Part shown: in pieces, positions 7,003 through 8,194 of the stretch
Numbering within the stretch: position 1 is the stretch's first letter
How the letters are laid out: every line of letters begins with the position of its first letter
DNA from: Candidatus Cloacimonadota bacterium
GTDB taxonomy: Bacteria; Cloacimonadota; Cloacimonadia; Cloacimonadales; Cloacimonadaceae
Assembly: GCA_028703735.1 (NCBI GenBank)
Contig: JAQVMI010000070.1
Coordinates: forward strand, 1 to 8,194
Length of the DNA: 8,194 bases
Direction: 5' to 3'
The notes under the pieces: generated by a model
Databases searched by the model: none
What the model was told of the DNA's origin: nothing
What the model saw: the letters and a program-made list of their open reading frames with translations, nothing else
Program-made: the position numbers and the translations under genes

Positions 7003-7254
7003 AGACTGTGTGAAAACTCGCTTTGAGTCCCGTAGGGACGTCATTTCAGATAGCTATTGTGATTTTGTTATTGTTTATCTGAGTCCCGTGGGGACGACAT
7101 ATCAGATACGTACATCGTTCTGGTTTATGAACGTTAGTCATCCATATATGCCGTCCCTAAGGGACTCTGGTGGCGCGTTCGGGGTCGTAATGCTATCTGA
7201 AATGCCGTCCCTACGGGACTTATGGATATCATTCACCCCCTTTTCACACAGTCT
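7003..7254. mobile_element. MITE-like element with perfect terminal inverted repeats, non-coding
   Basis: AGACTGTGTGAAAA (7003-7016) is exactly inverted at 7241-7254 (TTTTCACACAGTCT); the pairing extends one more base outward (G7002/C7255). The 252 bp between the outer ends encode no transposase. The flanks CCTTCG (6997-7002) and CCTTAG (7255-7260) match at five of six bases and may be a decayed target duplication; because G7002/C7255 also pair, the exact boundary is ambiguous by one base. The element sits inside the right hairpin arm of the palindromic element at 6874-7269, so it arrived later. It would need a transposase supplied elsewhere in the genome; the family cannot be assigned from the ends alone. 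Confidence 0.75.
7025..7220. repeat. Four GTCCC-NNN-GGGAC palindromic repeats, two in each orientation
   Basis: Inside the MITE-like element a ~28 bp unit beginning GAGTCCCGTAGGGACG and ending CAGATA occurs at 7025-7052 and again at 7081-7108 (25 of 28 bases equal). Inverted versions lie at about 7146-7167 and 7194-7220. Each unit has a 13-base palindrome core with the form GTCCCNNNGGGAC (7027-7039, 7083-7095, 7153-7165, 7207-7219). The paired orientation lets the whole element fold back on itself. Unit spacing is irregular (centres 56, 70 and 54 bases apart). Confidence 0.8.
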
Positions 7255-7311
7255 CCTTAGCAGAATGACAAAAACCCCGCTCGTTATGAAAGTGATCCAT
7301 AGTTATCAATT

Positions 7312-7353
7312 GCCGATGCTGTAAAATAACTTCACAGCATCGGCCATTTTTTT
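7312..7353 (+). terminator. Intrinsic terminator, plus-strand orientation
   Basis: A perfect 11-bp stem GCCGATGCTGT (7312-7322) / ACAGCATCGGC (7334-7344) with an 11-base loop is followed, after CA, by seven T at 7347-7353. This is a strong rho-independent signal for plus-strand transcripts, stopping read-through from the tldD side before it runs antisense into the minus-strand gene. The T-run touches that gene's stop codon at 7352-7354. The hairpin also lies just downstream of the minus-strand gene, but on that strand no T-run follows the stem, so its use there is less likely. Confidence 0.8.
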
Positions 7354-7795
7354 ACAACAAAGCCTGAAGCGTTTCACATCCCTTTACATGAGGCAGCAAA
7401 CCCGCTTCCACAGCCCGGGCAATACTTTGGCAAGGCAGATCACTATCGTAGATTTGCTGCCGGGTGATATTTGCCAAATCCACCTTGTAAATATGCTGTA
7501 AATTCCACATCAATTTTGCATACAGATTTGTCCACACCACAATCGGTTTATCCCGCATAGCCGGTAAACGGTTATAACCCTGCAAATACAGCGCAATATC
7601 CTGCCGAAATTCCAGGCTTGGGGTAATGCTATAGATGGCTTTTTGAACAGCAGAAAACTTGCGGTGCTTATCCTCTTCCACATAGCTTGCAGCTCTGCGC
7701 ACAATGTAACGACCATACTTGGGACTGTAATAGATAACGCTATCATCCGCCTTTCCCGTATAGCCCATCAGTAGATTTTTGAATTTTACTTTCAT
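7352..7795 (-). CDS. Hypothetical protein, 147 residues, small and basic
   Basis: The start is well supported: AAGGAGA (complement of 7802-7808) lies six bases before the ATG at 7795, and the frame runs to a TAA at 7352-7354. The N-terminus is strongly basic (MKVKFKNLLMGYTGKADDSV), followed by an aromatic, likely beta-strand segment (VIYYSPKYGRYIVRR, residues 20-34). The rest is largely helical and rich in Trp/Tyr (VVWTNLYAKLMWNLQHIYKV, 86-105), ending with a segment suited to a short helical domain (ITRQQIYDSDLPCQSIARAVEAGLLP, 110-135). There is no signal peptide and no membrane segment. I do not recognise a named family. It could be a lineage-specific nucleic-acid-associated protein given the basic start, but that is speculation. 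It is transcribed alone, convergent with the tldD operon, with a pair of direct repeats in its leader. Confidence 0.8.
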   Translation of the reverse strand: MKVKFKNLLMGYTGKADDSVIYYSPKYGRYIVRRAASYVEEDKHRKFSAVQKAIYSITPSLEFRQDIALYLQGYNRLPAMRDKPIVVWTNLYAKLMWNLQHIYKVDLANITRQQIYDSDLPCQSIARAVEAGLLPHVKGCETLQALL

Positions 7796-7818
7796 TTTGT
7801 ATCTCCTTCATAGTTCTA

Positions 7819-7850
7819 TGGGGTGATAAATCCGCCCTTGGGGTGACAAA
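7819..7850. promoter_or_regulatory. Pair of 12-bp direct repeats upstream of the minus-strand gene
   Basis: TGGGGTGATAAA (7819-7830) and TGGGGTGACAAA (7839-7850) match at 11 of 12 bases and start exactly 20 bases apart, about two helical turns. They lie 24-55 bases upstream of the minus-strand start codon, between the Shine-Dalgarno sequence and the presumed promoter. This arrangement fits binding of a dimeric regulator to one helix face. No regulator is identified and no clear -10/-35 pair was found. Confidence 0.4.
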
Positions 7851-7887
7851 AATGGCGATTGATTTCCACGCTATCTTAACAGCATAT

Positions 7888-7951
7888 AGTATCAATCCCT
7901 TAGCTTACTCTGCAGGATAAAATGTAACTGCAGGGTAGCTGCAACGATACT
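7888..7951. repeat. Imperfect inverted repeat
   Basis: AGTATC (7888-7893) and GATACT (7946-7951) form the outer ends, and AGCTTACTCTGCAG (7902-7915) faces CTGCAGGGTAGCT (7928-7940) with a few mismatches and a small bulge. A short dyad CAGGC/GCCTG follows at 7957-7970. It may be part of a dispersed palindromic repeat or a leader structure; no function can be assigned. Confidence 0.4.
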
Positions 7952-8194
7952 GGAAACAGGCTGTTGCCTGCAATCATGATAGTATGGCGTATGGGGCGTT
8001 AAACCAGAACCCAAAAGCTAATACCACGGTTAAGAATTATTTGTTTGACGGAAATACGGTAAAATCAATCTTGGGCAAAGAGATATGAATTTTAGCTTTC
8101 AAAATATCCTAAATTTAATCAATAAAACGAAATAGCGTGTTTTGAACATGTATAATAACGAACTGTCGTAATTTCACGGGGTTCTTTTAGTACT

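Larger units (their letters stand above)
6874..7269. repeat. Second, enlarged copy of the palindromic element, interrupted by a MITE-like insert
   Basis: The left end GTCATTCC (6874-6881) and hairpin ATTCCGGA/TCCGGAAT match the design of the 3161-3220 element. GGAATCCA (6893-6900) pairs with TGGATTCC (6987-6994), and the right end GAATGAC (7263-7269) pairs with the left end. Between GGAATCCA and TGGATTCC lies an extra segment with its own nested dyads, ATTTTAC/GTAAAAT (6902-6908 and 6974-6980) and CAGAGGT/ACCTCTG (6915-6921 and 6962-6968). Removing bases 7003-7260 joins GGATTCCTACCTTCG to CAGAATGAC. This is the reverse complement of the left hairpin of the 3161-3220 copy, apart from one substitution and one missing G. 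Without the insert the element would be about 138 bp. Confidence 0.8.
6458..7351. other. Gene-free, repeat-rich intergenic region
   Basis: This 894 bp gap between tldD and the minus-strand gene has no credible coding region. From left to right it contains a weak inverted repeat GCAAATA/TATTTGC (6459-6493) just after the tldD stop, an 18-bp-arm hairpin with a decayed tandem copy (6499-6659), an AAGGATTT-rich inverted repeat (6706-6827), a T-run (6861-6869), a palindromic element interrupted by a MITE-like insert (6874-7269), and a terminator (7312-7353). Almost every part of it participates in some dyad symmetry, suggesting repeated insertion at a tolerant site downstream of an operon. Confidence 0.8.
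7796..8194. other. Right-edge region without a supported gene
   Basis: These 399 bases contain the leader of the minus-strand gene (Shine-Dalgarno sequence and direct repeats to about 7850), an imperfect inverted repeat at 7888-7951, and then AT-rich sequence. A 34-codon frame at 7984-8088 lacks a ribosome site and is not called. Beyond 8089 the sequence is AT-rich with a TATAAT at 8151-8156 that has no convincing -35 partner. Nothing else is supported; a divergent gene may start beyond the window. Confidence 0.5.

Noticed and set aside
7025..7220. Possible CRISPR array from four similar palindromic units
   Set aside because: Units occur in both orientations with irregular spacing, cores vary, and no cas genes are near; they lie wholly inside a terminal-inverted-repeat element.
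7010..7324. 104-codon plus-strand open frame starting with GTG
   Set aside because: It lies across the MITE-like element, the palindromic arm and the terminator stem, starts within a terminal inverted repeat and has no Shine-Dalgarno sequence; it is an accident of repeat sequence.
7984..8088. 34-codon frame (MAYGALNQNP...LGKEI)
   Set aside because: The composition looks plausible and the frame is open upstream to 7939, but there is no ribosome site, stops interrupt it at 7936 and 7918, and no family is recognised; it could be a gene remnant, but this is not supportable.

Overview
The window reads as chromosomal DNA from a Gram-negative (diderm) anaerobe-like bacterium. A C-terminal piece of an MCE/MlaD-type lipid-transport protein and a lipoprotein with a clear lipobox imply an outer membrane. 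FabI-type fatty acid synthesis and a TldE/TldD pair are bacterial housekeeping functions. The overall flavour (moderate GC by eye, AT-rich intergenes full of palindromic repeats, the style of the 147-residue hypothetical) suggests the FCB group and possibly Cloacimonadota, but this is an impression and not proven by the sequence.

Layout. Positions 3-6457 hold six co-directional plus-strand genes: the MCE/MlaD C-terminus (cut by the window edge), a TPR-like lipoprotein, the enoyl-ACP reductase fabI, a dihydroorotase-like amidohydrolase, the TldE/PmbA homologue and TldD. Gaps are tiny or negative (23 bp overlap, ATGA overlap, 8 bp, 58 bp, 11 bp), so this is probably one or two operons, with the only plausible break at 3620-3677. 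The first three genes share an envelope/lipid theme; TldE and TldD form a metalloprotease pair; the amidohydrolase has lost most metal ligands expected of a dihydroorotase and carries an in-frame palindromic repeat insertion.

Positions 6458-7351 contain no credible gene. They are a mosaic of repeats: an 18-bp-arm hairpin with a decayed tandem copy, an AAGGATTT-rich inverted repeat, and a second, enlarged copy of the palindromic element that sits inside the amidohydrolase gene. That second copy is itself interrupted by a ~252 bp MITE-like element with 14-15 bp perfect terminal inverted repeats and four internal GTCCC/GGGAC palindromes. Splicing the insert out restores almost exactly the arm predicted from the intragenic copy. 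A strong plus-strand terminator closes the region.

Positions 7352-7795 encode a small basic hypothetical protein on the minus strand with a strong Shine-Dalgarno sequence and a pair of 12-bp direct repeats 20 bp apart in its leader. The remaining 399 bp to the right edge hold no supported gene. No tRNA, rRNA, CRISPR array or defence system is visible. The most noteworthy content is the layered repeat biology and the degenerate amidohydrolase.
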